A stretch of DNA of 64,000 nucleotides, taken from contig OY811972.1 in the NCBI GenBank assembly GCA_963681505.1, positions 7,500,342 to 7,564,341 of the forward strand. Direction: 5' to 3'. This DNA is from Eunapius fragilis. Taxonomy: Eukaryota > Porifera > Demospongiae > Spongillida > Spongillidae. The position numbers and the translations under genes are program-made. This document shows positions 33,916 through 44,633 of the stretch, piece by piece. The notes under the pieces are model-generated. The model ran no database searches. It was not told the origin of the DNA and worked only from the letters and a program-made list of their open reading frames with translations. Each line of letters opens with the position of its first letter. The stretch's first letter is position 1.

Positions 33916-35723
33916 ACAGTGGAAATTGTGATACTTCTCGTTAAAATTTTTTGGGTGTGTTTTAATGTTAACTTGATTTTTAACATTAACTGTATGCAGT
34001 ATTGAAAATCTGACAACACAGTGTTGTTGACCAAACATTTGTAAACAAGTACCGGAAATAAGTAAGTGTCACGTGACTAACACGTCTGTTTTTGTTTTTA
34101 AGTGTCCCAGTCCAAAAAACGGATTTGTAGCATATTTCTCAGCTCTGAGGCAGCAGATCAACACAAAATTTGGTATATAAGAGAAAAACAAACCTGCCCA
34201 ACGTTTGGCCAAGTCATATTTCAAACCCGGGAAATATTTTGTGTGTTTTCATGGGAGACACGTTTGTTTAGGTCGAAAAGCGTTTAGCATGCCGTTTTGC
34301 ACAGTGGGCGTTATACAGTACATCGATTTGTATACCGAGGGATGGTTATTGCACCATAGACACCTATGTTTACAACGTAACAGTTAATTTTACCGTCAAA
34401 ACTCTGCTTGCAAACGTTGAAGCTTAGAAAACACGCCATTTTCGAGTGAATCTCATTACAAATGTTACGTTATTGTAACAATTTCTTAATATTAATTAAA
34501 GTTTCGATTTCAAGGCTGGTTTTTCTAAGAACCAAACATCAACCAACGAAAAAAAGCGGCGAGCAAGTAAGGAGGCAAATCATGGGTGGGCATCGTTGAA
34601 GCGAAGGAAGGCTCCGAGGGGTAATCCCGAAGCTGCCGCTTTGAAGCGGTGGTCGGTCAGCGAAGCACGTTCCTCATAGAGCAGAAGGACGAATGCTACT
34701 ATCGCAGAGAATGCAGCCAAGGACTTGGAGTCCCTCGCTGTATACATGCCAAATGTGTCCGATAGTGATGAAACATCTGACTCACATTTGTTTGGGCATC
34801 AGTGGGAGTGGACACCTCTATGTAGAACATTCGTAATGCAAACGCTCTTGCCTCACTATCGGACGCAATTGGCATGTGTACAGCGAGGGACTCCAATTCC
34901 TTGGCTGCACTCTCTGTGATAGTAGCATTCGTCCTTCTGCTCTTTGAGGTACACGTTTGCTTCACTGACAGACCACTGCTTCAAAGCGGCAGCTTCAGGA
35001 TTACCCCTCGGAGCCTTCCTTCGCTTCAACGATGCCCAAGCATGATTTGCCTCTTTACTAGCTCGCCACTTTTGTACGCTGGTTGATGCTTGGTTCTCGT
35101 ATTCGCCGTTCACATCTTCAGCCACAATACAAAACCTTTAATTAATTGCCAATAACGTCATAATTGTAATGAGATTCACTCGAAAATGGCGTGTTTTCTA
35201 AGCTTCAACGTTTGCAAGCAGAGTTTTGACGGTAAAATTAACTGTTACGTTCTAAACATAGGTGTCTATGGTGCAATAACCATCCCTCGGTATACAAATC
35301 TATGTACTGTCGCATATAACGCCCACTGTGCAAAACGGCATGCTAAACGCTTTTCGACCTAAACAAACGTGTCTCCCATGAAAACACACAAAACATTTCC
35401 CGGGTTTGAAATATGACTCGGCCAAACGTTGGGCAGGTTTGTTTTTCTCATATATACCAAATTTTGTGTTGATCTGCTGCCTCAGAGCTGAGAAATATGC
35501 TACAAATCCGTATTTTGGACTGGGACACTTAAAAACAAAAACAAACAGATGTGTTAGTCACGTAACATGCACTTACTTATTTCCGGTACTTGTTTACAAA
35601 TGTTTGGTCAACAACACTGTGTTGTCAGATTTTCAATACTGCATACAGTTAATGTTAAAAAATCAAGTTAACATTAAAACATACCCAAAAAAATTTAACG
35701 ACAAGTATCACGATTTCCACTGT
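33916..35723. repeat. 1.8-kb foldback element with about 850-bp arms
   Basis: The left arm from ACAGTGGAAATTGTGATACT to about 34780 is mirrored by the right arm from about 34855 to AGTATCACGATTTCCACTGT at 35723. Paired landmarks include CAACACTGTGTTGTC, GCATGCCGTTTTGCACAGTG, CCGAGGGATGGTTATTGCAC and GGCATCGTTGAAGCGAAGGAAGG. The hinge is near 34820. The arms are highly similar with small indels. An 89-codon minus-strand frame in the right arm is described separately. Confidence 0.85.
34856..35125 (-). CDS. Unrecognised 89-codon ORF in the foldback arm
   Basis: The frame starts MAEDVNGEYENQAS and contains QKWRASKEANHAWASLKRRK and a WSVSEANVYLKEQK stretch. It is charged, Lys/Arg/Glu-rich and helical in character, with no signal peptide or membrane segment. 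I know no family for it. The left arm carries a diverged inverted copy (34555-34760) with stops, so only one arm keeps the frame open. It could be the first exon of a captured gene or of a lost transposase. Confidence 0.3.
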   Translation of the reverse strand: MAEDVNGEYENQASTSVQKWRASKEANHAWASLKRRKAPRGNPEAAALKQWSVSEANVYLKEQKDECYYHRECSQGIGVPRCTHANCVR

Positions 35724-35764
35724 ACTCTGTGGTTGATGACGCATTGTTGTAACAACATGTTATG

Positions 35765-36826
35765 TTAGCTGCAAAAACATGCTATGATAGGCGTACCACA
35801 TAAATGAATATCATATATGGTAACCATTAAGTCGACCCCTGATGGGGCATTATGTTTGTTCACTGTGACTAAGTGTATATGGATGGTACCTTGTAATGTA
35901 TTCTCAGATGGAGGGTATGGAAAACCTTCGTCATTACTGTCCGCCATCTGTATGTATTGATGTGGTCATACCTTGTGACCCGCACTCCTCTCTGTGTACA
36001 GATGCCAGCCGTCTTCTCTTGGTTGCTACAATGTTCAAATGTCAAGATGGCATCAGCTGTTTGTGCATACTAACCATGCATGATGTGTGTGCCTTGCAAC
36101 TCGCACTCCTCTCTGTCAACATCGCTGTCACTGTCTGTAAGGCACCGCACTATTTATGTGTTGATGTGGTCGTAGGGGGGTACCTTGTGACTCGCAATCC
36201 TCTGTTTGAACAGATGCCAAACGTCTTCTCTTGGTTGCAACAACGTTCAAATGTCAAGATGGCATCAACTGTTTGTGCATACTAACCATGCATGATGTGT
36301 GTGCCTTGCAACTCGCACTCCTCTCTGTGTACATCGCTGTCGCTGTCTGTAAGGCACCACATTATTTATGCGTTGATGTGGTTGTAGGGTGGGTACCTTG
36401 TGACTCGCACTCCTCTCTGTGTACAGATACAATTGTCTTCTCTTGGTTGCTACAACGTTCAAATGTCATGATGGCATCAGCTATTTGTGCATACTTACCA
36501 TGCATGATGTCATCTGTTTGCATGTAAGCGTCAAGGATGGACCGCGGTAGACGCCATTAAAAACTATATTACAATTAGGAGCGTTGTACCTTCCATCTCA
36601 AGGTCGCTAAATTCGTCGTCACTTCCTACCATCATAACATCGTCATCACCGCTATTGTCACTGCATTGCATGTCCAATGTGTTGTGTCGAGCATTTCCAA
36701 AACCTCATCAGTCTCCAGCCTTCGCACTTGCTTCGACATTCTATATACATGTAGCACAATGCGCGTTCCATTATCAAACTGGAATTGGCCATAAATAACT
36801 ACCTTCTTCCAGGATGTTTTGCACAC
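35765..36826 (-). pseudogene. piggyBac N-terminal fragment, copy 3, split by a minisatellite
   Basis: Minus-strand MSKQVRRLETDEVLEMLD begins at 36745, and in an alternative frame an acidic SDDEFSDLEMEG tail follows, as in piggyBac N-termini. A 213-bp tandem array (35971-36530) interrupts it. The reading resumes at 35947 (DSNDEGFPYPPSENTLQG, APSGVDL). Upstream, a TTAA at 37000-37003 is followed by repeated GGACGCCAATTGGCGTC palindromes that could be the transposon terminus. It may be the head of copy 2, separated by the insertions at 32157-35723. Confidence 0.5.
35971..36530. repeat. 213-bp tandem repeat, 2.6 units
   Basis: Units start at CCTTGTGAC (35971, 36183, 36396) and share GTCTTCTCTTGGTTGC and CATACTAACCATGCATGATG. 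The plus-strand frames of 98-129 codons are repeat translations and not genes. Confidence 0.85.
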
Positions 36827-36949
36827 AAACTAAAATAGTGATGCACACTTTCAGCTTCTACAGTATAGTTATCACTGACAAGCAAGTGTGAAAATATACA
36901 ATATGAGTGCAAATGACGATGCGTCTGTTATTTATAACCGCCTAAACCG

Positions 36950-37020
36950 TCTATCTCCAGCCGGACGCCAATTGGCGTCAATCGCGTTTTGAGAATCAAT
37001 TAACGGACGCCAATTGGCGT
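36950..37020. repeat. Paired GGACGCCAATTGGCGTC palindromes at a TTAA
   Basis: Two identical 17-bp sequences sit at about 36962 and 37005, one on each side of a TTAA. They may be subterminal binding sites of the piggyBac element whose N-terminus starts at 36745. Confidence 0.6.
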
Positions 37021-37039
37021 CTTCCGCAATTAATCAGTT

Positions 37040-37140
37040 AACGGAGACTTCAATCCTGAAAAAGCAATATTCAGTGTATTGATCCATAAACTGCCTCAAT
37101 TTAGAAATCTGCGAAATCATGATAATATTTACTTTGCCCT
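37040..37140. repeat. Interspersed repeat shared with 49515-49600
   Basis: GAGACTTCAATCCTGAAAAA, then CTGCCTCAATTTAGAAATCTGCGAAAT, is the reverse complement of sequence at 49515-49600 with few differences. The class is unknown. Confidence 0.55.
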
Positions 37141-38807
37141 TTCATCACCTACTAAAGCTATTAATATGTATATGTACGGGACAGTTCACGCAAAACTGGC
37201 ATATCACGTTTCTATATATAAAGTTATAAAAATGACTCACTTTGAAATCGCTACATCTCCAGAACAGTAAATGGTATTGACTTCCTATTTTCAACACTCT
37301 AAACTACATCATTTCTCACTGGTAAAATAAATTTTGGGCTCTTGCATTAGCTTCGTGCCAGTGTTGCAACGTCCGCTACTCCTTGGGGTTCAAACTGGCC
37401 ATATCTTTCGGCAGGACATCTCAATTAACTTCAAATTCGGTTTATACGCAGAAGGTTCCTGTACCTATCGATTTGACCTGTTCGTAATTTTTACTTGATC
37501 CATTACGGCGATACAACTGGGCACATTTCTCGTTCATTTCGCGCCATTAACCTACTGCAACCTGGTTCCCGCTACTCAGAGCACATGAATACACAATAAC
37601 CTCCCGTGCCCATGCCACTATATATATTAACATGAAGTACCACCGTTAATTTTACGTTCTTACAAACGTCTGTGGTTCTCTTCTATAACGAACAAGATTC
37701 GTTAAGCGATCAAAATGTGTGGATTCAGCTACCATCACCATACAAAACACGGTACGTACATCTACCAGTACCGATACGTGCTCACAACAATATGTGTCCC
37801 TGTCGATTCGGTCATACTCTTTGGGTGCCACTCATTGCGTGGCCATTTATAGGTTCACAAGTCACAACCTATAACAGTACGTCAGAGCCATGATATACAG
37901 TGCACGGTGTATCAGCCAGGCTATGGGAGAGGCGTGGTCGAGTTAAAGACACATGCAGGCTGGAACACAAGTAACCCTTCTTTATTGTTGGGATTTGCGT
38001 TCTATGGGGACATATATTTTAAACGCCCACCGTTCTTCATTTCATCTGCATGGCTGGCAAACACACATCCACTCACGTCACACTAATACACACTCTTTCC
38101 ATGCACTCTTTCCATGCACTCTTCTTTCCCCTTGCTGTACACCCTGTGAATTGTTATGTGCTACATGGATTCACTCATAAGCTTTGTCTATTTGAACGTT
38201 TTTTGGTTACAGTGCTTTCACTGGCTTACTCTTTCTCAACTATTTATATTCTGACTGACGTGTTTCTCACGTGTGTAACTGGATCGTGTGTTTTATACAC
38301 AGTGGTATAGGAGCATGGGGGCAAAGGCCCCAACAATTTTTTCAGAGGGAGGCCCCCTCCCAACCCCGCATGGTTGTATGTACTGGTTTAATGTGTTGTA
38401 TGTACTGGACTATTTGTTCCTGTCTCACAGTACCTGCCACATCATGACGTACCGTGCCTCATGTCCCATATTGCATTACATGCATCCATTTAGACACACA
38501 CTCATACAGACACAACACTCACAACTATCCCATGCCAATCACTATATACGCTGAAGCTATGAGTGTGTATCACTGAGAGGTTTAAAAAGACTTAGGACTT
38601 ACTATTTATTACCTTCCTTTGTTATATAAAATTTCCAGGGCCCTGATCTTTATCTTTAGGGATAAAGCAGGAATAATATTCCTGCCGAGCTTATATACAA
38701 AAGTAGGTCTACTAAAGTCACTCTTACAGAGTGGCTGATCTACATGTAATATCACAAATGATAAATAGCACAGATTGCTAGAAGGGGCCCTTGTATAATG
38801 CTATACA

Positions 38808-39297
38808 TACACACACACACACACACATGCACTTACACATGCACACACATACACATACATGTACATACACAAACCAGTGCTACTTAGAATTAGTGGTGTT
38901 CTGGTGGGTATGACTGTCAGTTTGCTATGACCAGATACAAAACCACCCATGGAAGTCACCCACGGAATGTTGATTTACATGAGATGGTGGTAAATAGATA
39001 GGCTAATGCCTTTGTGTTTAGGACTCTGCAATGAATGAGTCGTATGATCACATACCCACCTGAGGATCAGAACAGTTGGTGTCATGTTTTTGGATCTGGG
39101 GCAGTGCCGCTTCCCTACATGTTACAGACCTGTGAGTTCCATAGGCTTTTGCATTTGGTCATATGTGTAGCAAACCTGACAGTCATCTTCACCAGAACCA
39201 CTAATCCTCAGTAGCATTGGGATTTCCGTGTGTGTTTGTGTGAGTGTGTGTGTTTGTGTGTGTGTGAGTGAGTGTGAGTGTTTGTGTGTGTGTGTAG
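38808..39297. repeat. Foldback element with CA/TG microsatellite ends
   Basis: A (CA)n run at 38808-38850 and a (TG)n run at 39228-39297 lie at the outer ends. Inside them AGAATTAGTGGTGTTCTGGT and GTATGACTGTCAG pair with CTGACAGTCATC and ACCAGAACCACTAATC. It is non-coding. Confidence 0.7.
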
Positions 39298-39524
39298 CAT
39301 TGAAACCTTTCTTTCTTGGGGGTTGTGCAATTTACTTTTGTAATGTGTTGACAAGCTACTTCTAGATCTGCTCACCTACAGATTGAAGCCTTGCATACAA
39401 GTAATAAAGACATTCTCAATGAGAAAGTTGATGGCATATAGGATTGGAAGGCAAAAAGAAAGGAAACAAGGGTCTATTAAGGGGAAATGTAATACGCATA
39501 AGCTTTCCATTGAGTGTTAAAGTA

Positions 39525-39822
39525 CAGTCCCGGCTAATAGCAAATCAGGCTTTCAAAAGTTACCAATAGGCAGCCGTTCCAATACAGTGTAAAGGGCTAA
39601 CAGCAGGATGCCGATTTGTGTTTTGCGTAACCGAATTAGACTGGTTCTTCCTCAGTTAAAACGGCATGATGAACCATAAACAAAAACGGTGTTAATTGAT
39701 AGGCATGGAATTCGTTGTCACAAAATGATATAGTTCTTATAATCATTACGGTAACGGCACAGCCTATTAACAGTAACGTTCTAACCGTGCCACAGTAATT
39801 TTTTTTTTCGTGACCGCTACTG
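39525..39822. mobile_element. TA-flanked MITE, family shared with 4148-4464
   Basis: The left end CAGTCCCGGCTAATAG and the right end GTGACCGCTACTG are both flanked by TA. It is 298 bp with AACGGCACAGCCTATTAACA and AACCGAATTAGACTGGTTCTTCCTC inside, matching the 4148 copy in reverse. It lies 131 bp from the HACL1 exon at 39954. Confidence 0.7.
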
Positions 39823-39953
39823 TACAGTACATGTACATTGATAACATGAAGTAAACAACATATATGAATGAAACCAACACGTTCAATAATTACATGTAAT
39901 ACCATCCACTATACCCCAACTGGCACAATGTGTATACATGTCTTACAATATAC

Positions 39954-40026
39954 CTGTGGCCATTCTTGAAATGCTCCCATTCCTCCTTGGTCTTGGTCAT
40001 ATGAACCTGCTATCACCAAAACTGGC
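39954..40026 (-). CDS. HACL1: 2-hydroxyacyl-CoA lyase 1, internal exon (third in the window)
   Basis: This 73-bp exon is on the minus strand, with a GTCTAG acceptor and a GTATAT donor. It completes the TGG codon split with the exon at 48998-49078, then reads PVLVIAGSYDQDQGGMGAFQ and EWPQ. HACL1 has [24 protein letters not shown] at this place, a loop in the N-terminal thiamine-diphosphate-binding domain. It ends in phase 0, matching the exon at 14342. Confidence 0.9.
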
Positions 40027-42100
40027 CTAGACGAAAAAAATTACATGTCAAGAATCTGCAAATGTACATGTACATGTCCATGTTAAATAAAAAATAGCAA
40101 CTACAGGTTGGGTGAAAGTTTTGTTCATAATCTACTAAACTTTAATGGCACAAGCATTGGCCTCATGCACAGCTATACATCATCATACCGAGGAAAAGGT
40201 GCTGGAGGGGGATTTGCATGAAAGCGTTTAGTGCACTAATTATATTCATGCATGAAATCTAATTGAATATTTCCTTAACCCTCCATGCTCCAGCCCCATT
40301 AACAGATTAATGCTAGAATATTTCTGTCTATCTAAACTATAATTGGAAGGGGTTTCAATAACATAATCTGATGCCACGAACATGAGTAACGTCAAATTGG
40401 TATAATTTTAGAAAGAGTCTGGAAGAATTCATTGGTACAGTAAACACATCTTTGATGCAAGATGTGCATATTTCGGCAGTAATCGGTCAAGTGCTTACAT
40501 AGATGCACGTGTACCATATATTCATCAGAACAAACATTAGTATTAGTAGGTTCTATCCTTTAAACCCCCATTCATGTCAAAACATGTAGTTGTACTGTAA
40601 TTTGATGTACTTTTGTACTTTGAAACTTATCTGTAATACATTGCTGAGGTCAAATAACAAGTATTTAATGTGTGCGTAGAATGTTTTCCTCTCCACCTCC
40701 CTGTTTTGTCGTAGTGATGAGGCACAATACCCATCGAAAAAAGATGAGCTGCTTTTTTTAATAACATGAATCTTTAAAGTTTTAACATGAATAGTGCAAG
40801 CATGAATAAATTATTGACACAAGGTTTTTCGTTTTAAGAGTGATACAACTGATTTCTGCACGCTCCCTCAATGCTCAACACTCAGTGACAGAAGATGAGT
40901 GTGGTCCATGCAAAAGCTGTAATTCGGACACCCTAGGGCCTGAGTGTCAGCTCCATGGACCACACCACATCACCAAGTTTATGGAGGGTCAACACGTGGG
41001 TTTGGTGCCATCATAACACCCAAAACCGCAGTCAAACATCATAGTATTGTTCATTATGAAAGTTTGCTCAGTTTTTTGCCTTTTCATCAGGCCCCAACCT
41101 CTTCTGTTAGATTTTGTTATTTATTAAAAAGTCTTTGGCAGGATTCATGTTTAAAAATGAATAGAATTGGGGTTTTAATGATAGCATTTGAGCTGCGTTA
41201 TAAATATCATTTTCAAACGCAAATCACGTACTGATAAACGAATTATTTAGCTTTATGTTGCTATCGAATGGGAAAGCCATTTCAATGTTGAGTTACGGTC
41301 TTCAGACTGTCCTTTAAGAGAAAACAAATGCATTCCTCTACATTGTCATCGTCGTAATTGTCTTCTTAAGTGAGTATAACGCAGGATAGGAATGGCTTTA
41401 GAGCTCCAAACATATCAATGGCTTCAAAATTCCTGCATCTCCAGATACACTCCGAGCTCGGAACAATGGTAAGGCACCGCTCGGAACAGTGGAAAATTAC
41501 AGAGATTCATTGCATTTTTGGGGGAAACAAATTGTTAATGCAACATGAAGAGTTTTTAATCCAACTGTTAAAAAGATGTGTAAACCCGAAGTCACATTCT
41601 GTTACGTAACTTTTCTAGAGGTCACTCCCCTCTTCTGTTGCATAATCGGGTTTTCTTACCTTAATTTTAATATCTTCTAACCTTCCTGTGATTGTGATCA
41701 CTAATCAGTACAGAGTTAATTCACACCAAGTTGTGCCACCCTGAATACATCATGCTCTCATAATGACATACCACTCTCATATAATATAAGCCCCTGTGAT
41801 ATCAACAAAATTCCCATACATATGTATACTCTATGTTAATCTGGTTATATAATATGGCATGCCAAATAATAAATTATTTTGGTGATCTTTTTCAATTGGA
41901 ACAAGAGCAGTTTGAGTCCTGACATGCACAAGTTTAGGCACAACAGAGCAAGTTATAGAGTGACACCCAATGCAAGTAAACTTAATTTATTCACGGTCAT
42001 TTCTCACCATTTTTTAAATATAAAGCTGCTATTACCCTAAAGGCACTTGGCTTGACACCTTTTGGGGGAAATTAACTACTAGGCTGCAATACCAGTTTAA

Positions 42101-42245
42101 TGACTAGTAGCCATTTTGTTTCTTCCTGGATTGGCTTTGGTAGTGTACATAGTCACTATGGATGTCATAACTTAGAACCCACACATAGTGACTATGTAAA
42201 CTACCAAAGCCAAACACAGGAAGAAACAAAATGGCTACTAGTCAT
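42101..42245. repeat. Foldback MITE with 62-bp arms
   Basis: ACTAGTAGCCATTTTGTTTC pairs with GAAACAAAATGGCTACTAGT, and TGGCTTTGGTAG...CATAGTCACTATG pairs with its inverse. A further AATTAACTACTAGGCTGCAAT segment lies on both sides in the same orientation, with TTAA in each, as in a larger repeat or duplicated target. Confidence 0.75.
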
Positions 42246-42599
42246 TTATTATAAATTAACTACTGGACTGCAATGTCAGTTTTAAATGACTAGTAGCCAT
42301 ATCAGTCTGAAGTTGTAGTGGAATGTTTTTGCGTATTTTGCAGGAACCCAGCAGGAATAACGGTTCCCAAACAGGATCCATATATACAGCTATTTTAATT
42401 AAAAAGAACATATGGTTGTTAACTGCAAAAGCAAGACAGAAAATAGTGCCAGGATTGACAGTTTCTATTGATTCACAAGCAAGGTAGAAAATGGTACCAG
42501 GATTGAAAGTTTGCAATTGATTCACAAGCAAGGCAGAAAATGGTGCCAGGATTGAAAGTTTGCGAAGGACAAGGCAGTCAATGTGCTGGGCAATAGATG

Positions 42600-44338
42600 A
42601 GCTGGGGACATATTTGGTCCATGGGCAGCAAAATCTAAGCTCCACAAGAGTGTTATTGAATGTGTGGGTGTTGGTCGCAAGCAAAAATGAAAGGTTAAAT
42701 GGAACGAATGTGTTGATATCTCTATCCTTACACCACGATCATTAGAACTAGATGATCTATGTGTTTCAGTAGAAGCAGTTGAGGAAAGCACTGATTTGGA
42801 GAGTTCAATACATGAAGAAGCAGGTAATCATATGGACTACTCAGAAGGGCGGCGAAGTGATGATGTGGAAGAACCAGAGGTACGCCTACTAAGACCACAA
42901 GGCACCGAGTGAGCAGTTGAGACGGAAGGGATTCATATTGACTACTATAATGGTGTAAAACGTGACCTAGATTTCATCTGGACCTTTGATAATCCTGTTC
43001 TACAAATGAATCCATTAGAAGTATTAATGTGCTATAATCGCAATGGATGAGGCCACTTTCTGGATCGAGAAGACTAATACTCATTTCACTGAAATGAAGC
43101 AAAAACCTCTAAGTAAATGTGAATTCTTCTGTTTTTGGGGACTCTTCTTAGCAATCAGCATTGGTTCTGAGATAAACCGTCGTACTTTAGGATGGAAGAA
43201 TTAGATGGCGAAGTGGAAGAATATTTCCGCCTCCAGCCTTTTGTACGCAATTTGGAATGAAAGGACATCCTTCGGTGCCTGTCCTTTTGAGATGAGGATT
43301 GCAATGATCACTGGTCTCCCATACGACTGTTGATGGATGCTTTGATCAATAAATGACAGCAAGTGATCAACCCATCACACATCATTGAGCTGATGTCAAG
43401 CTGGGTTAGCAGGAAGCAGGATAGCACTGCTGATGGTAACCCACATCTAACAAAAATTACCCTGAAGCCCAACGGTGTTGGGACTGAAATAAAATGTGTA
43501 GCAGATGGTTTAATCGGGATTGTGTTGCGTCTAGAAAATAGGCAGAGTTAGAAAAGTGGTCACACTTACTTGCACGAACTGCTCAAACTTTAAGACTAAC
43601 CATGGCATGGTACTGGACGGATTATTGTTGCTGACTCAGCATTTTCCTTAGTGACCACAACCATAGAGTTTAAAAAGTGTGGATTACTATTTAAGGGAGT
43701 TGTGAAGGCATATTGAGAGATTCCTAAGGAATACCTAAATGATGCCTGCAAACACCGTCAAAAAGCGGACCACATTTGTTTGACTTCTATAATTGACAAC
43801 TGCAACCTCATAGAACATGGTTAGGACAAAACCATTACTTGTCTCAACGTGCAGTACAACGCAACCTGGTGAAACACATCAAAAGCACAGGTAAAATAAG
43901 GAATATTATCACCACGATCACAACTTCTCTCACAGTACTTCAGTGCATCTTCAAAGATCGATATACACTATCATCTGAGGCAAGTGCTGCTAAACATTGA
44001 GGACACCACTGTTATTGATGCAATGTTGGTCTATAACTACATGTATGACAACAATGTTAATGAAGAGTGTTGAGGACTTTGCAAATGACCTTGCTGTTGT
44101 TTATATTCTACAAGTTTGATGGCCATGAATCAGTGCCATGGTGGAGGTTGTCAAATAAGCCCATTGCTGCAGAACCACTAATTCCTGTTGTCCCTTTTGA
44201 CGCCCACCCAATGAAATGTTTGTTGACTTTTCCCCTGTACGAAGAAAACATAGGGTCAAGGGAAGGTGCATGTCGTAGATGTTACAGCCCAGGGGGAACA
44301 ACACAATGCTCACTATTTCTGTGTGACATGCTCAGATA
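42600..44338 (+). pseudogene. piggyBac-like transposase pseudogene, copy 4
   Basis: Numerous stops, but ordered blocks remain. GRKQKWKVKWNE (42670) is a chromo-like N-terminal block, followed by an acidic region. MNPLEVLMCYNRN (43010) and CEFFCFWGLFLAISIGSEIN (43120) come next. SHIIELMSSWVSRKQDSTAD, then PHLTKITLKPNGVGTEIK (43380-43500), resembles the piggyBac first-Asp and RKP-GVG-E region. A DSAFSLVTTTIEFKKCGLLF block (43640) matches the second catalytic region. EDTTVIDAMLVYNYMYDNNV (43995) and a Cys-rich tail end the ORF. It differs in type from copies 1 and 2. Confidence 0.7.
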
Positions 44339-44633
44339 CAGTACAAGTCAGAAAAATGTTTCCCACCGTAGAGTAGTATTTCTACGGTGCTACACTATGC
44401 ACGTACAAAAGTTAGCAGACGACGTTATAACGCTACGGCATGACCTTATTACGCTACAGTACGTGTAGCCCAGTTATACGGTGCTGCACGCATGTCTTAA
44501 TGCAACTACTACACGTTAGTAGCAGAGCGAACTTGGTACTAAGTAACCCGTACCTACAGTATTATGCCATGATGCTACGCTACGTTTATTAAAACTGCGC
44601 TAAGTTACGGAAACATTTTTCTGACTGGTACTG
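44339..44633. mobile_element. TA-flanked 295-bp MITE inside piggyBac-like copy 4
   Basis: The left end CAGTACAAGTCAGAAAAATG mirrors the right end CATTTTTCTGACTGGTACTG, both next to TA. It interrupts the Cys-rich tail of the transposase (CDMLR before, then QDSIV-type sequence after). Internal GCTACGG and CTACGGTGC words repeat. No ORF. Confidence 0.8.

Larger units (their letters stand above)
14420..39953 (-). other. Giant HACL1 intron (25.5 kb) packed with transposable elements
   Basis: Flanking exons are phase 0 on both sides and in the correct order, so this interval should be one intron. It carries at least two LTR elements with recognisable repeats, a miniature LTR element, BEL/Pao and gypsy fragments, three piggyBac-type remnants, a Tc1-like element and several hairpins, all listed separately. 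Unlisted stretches (16190-17200, 22280-23170, 31800-32150, 37004-38800) show no gene I can support; the minus-strand frame at 16654-17022 has no recognised domain. It could also hold unrecognised alternative exons. Confidence 0.7.

Noticed and set aside
35896-36527. Plus-strand frames of 98-129 codons with many Cys and Leu
   Set aside because: They arise from the 213-bp tandem repeat and recur in each unit.
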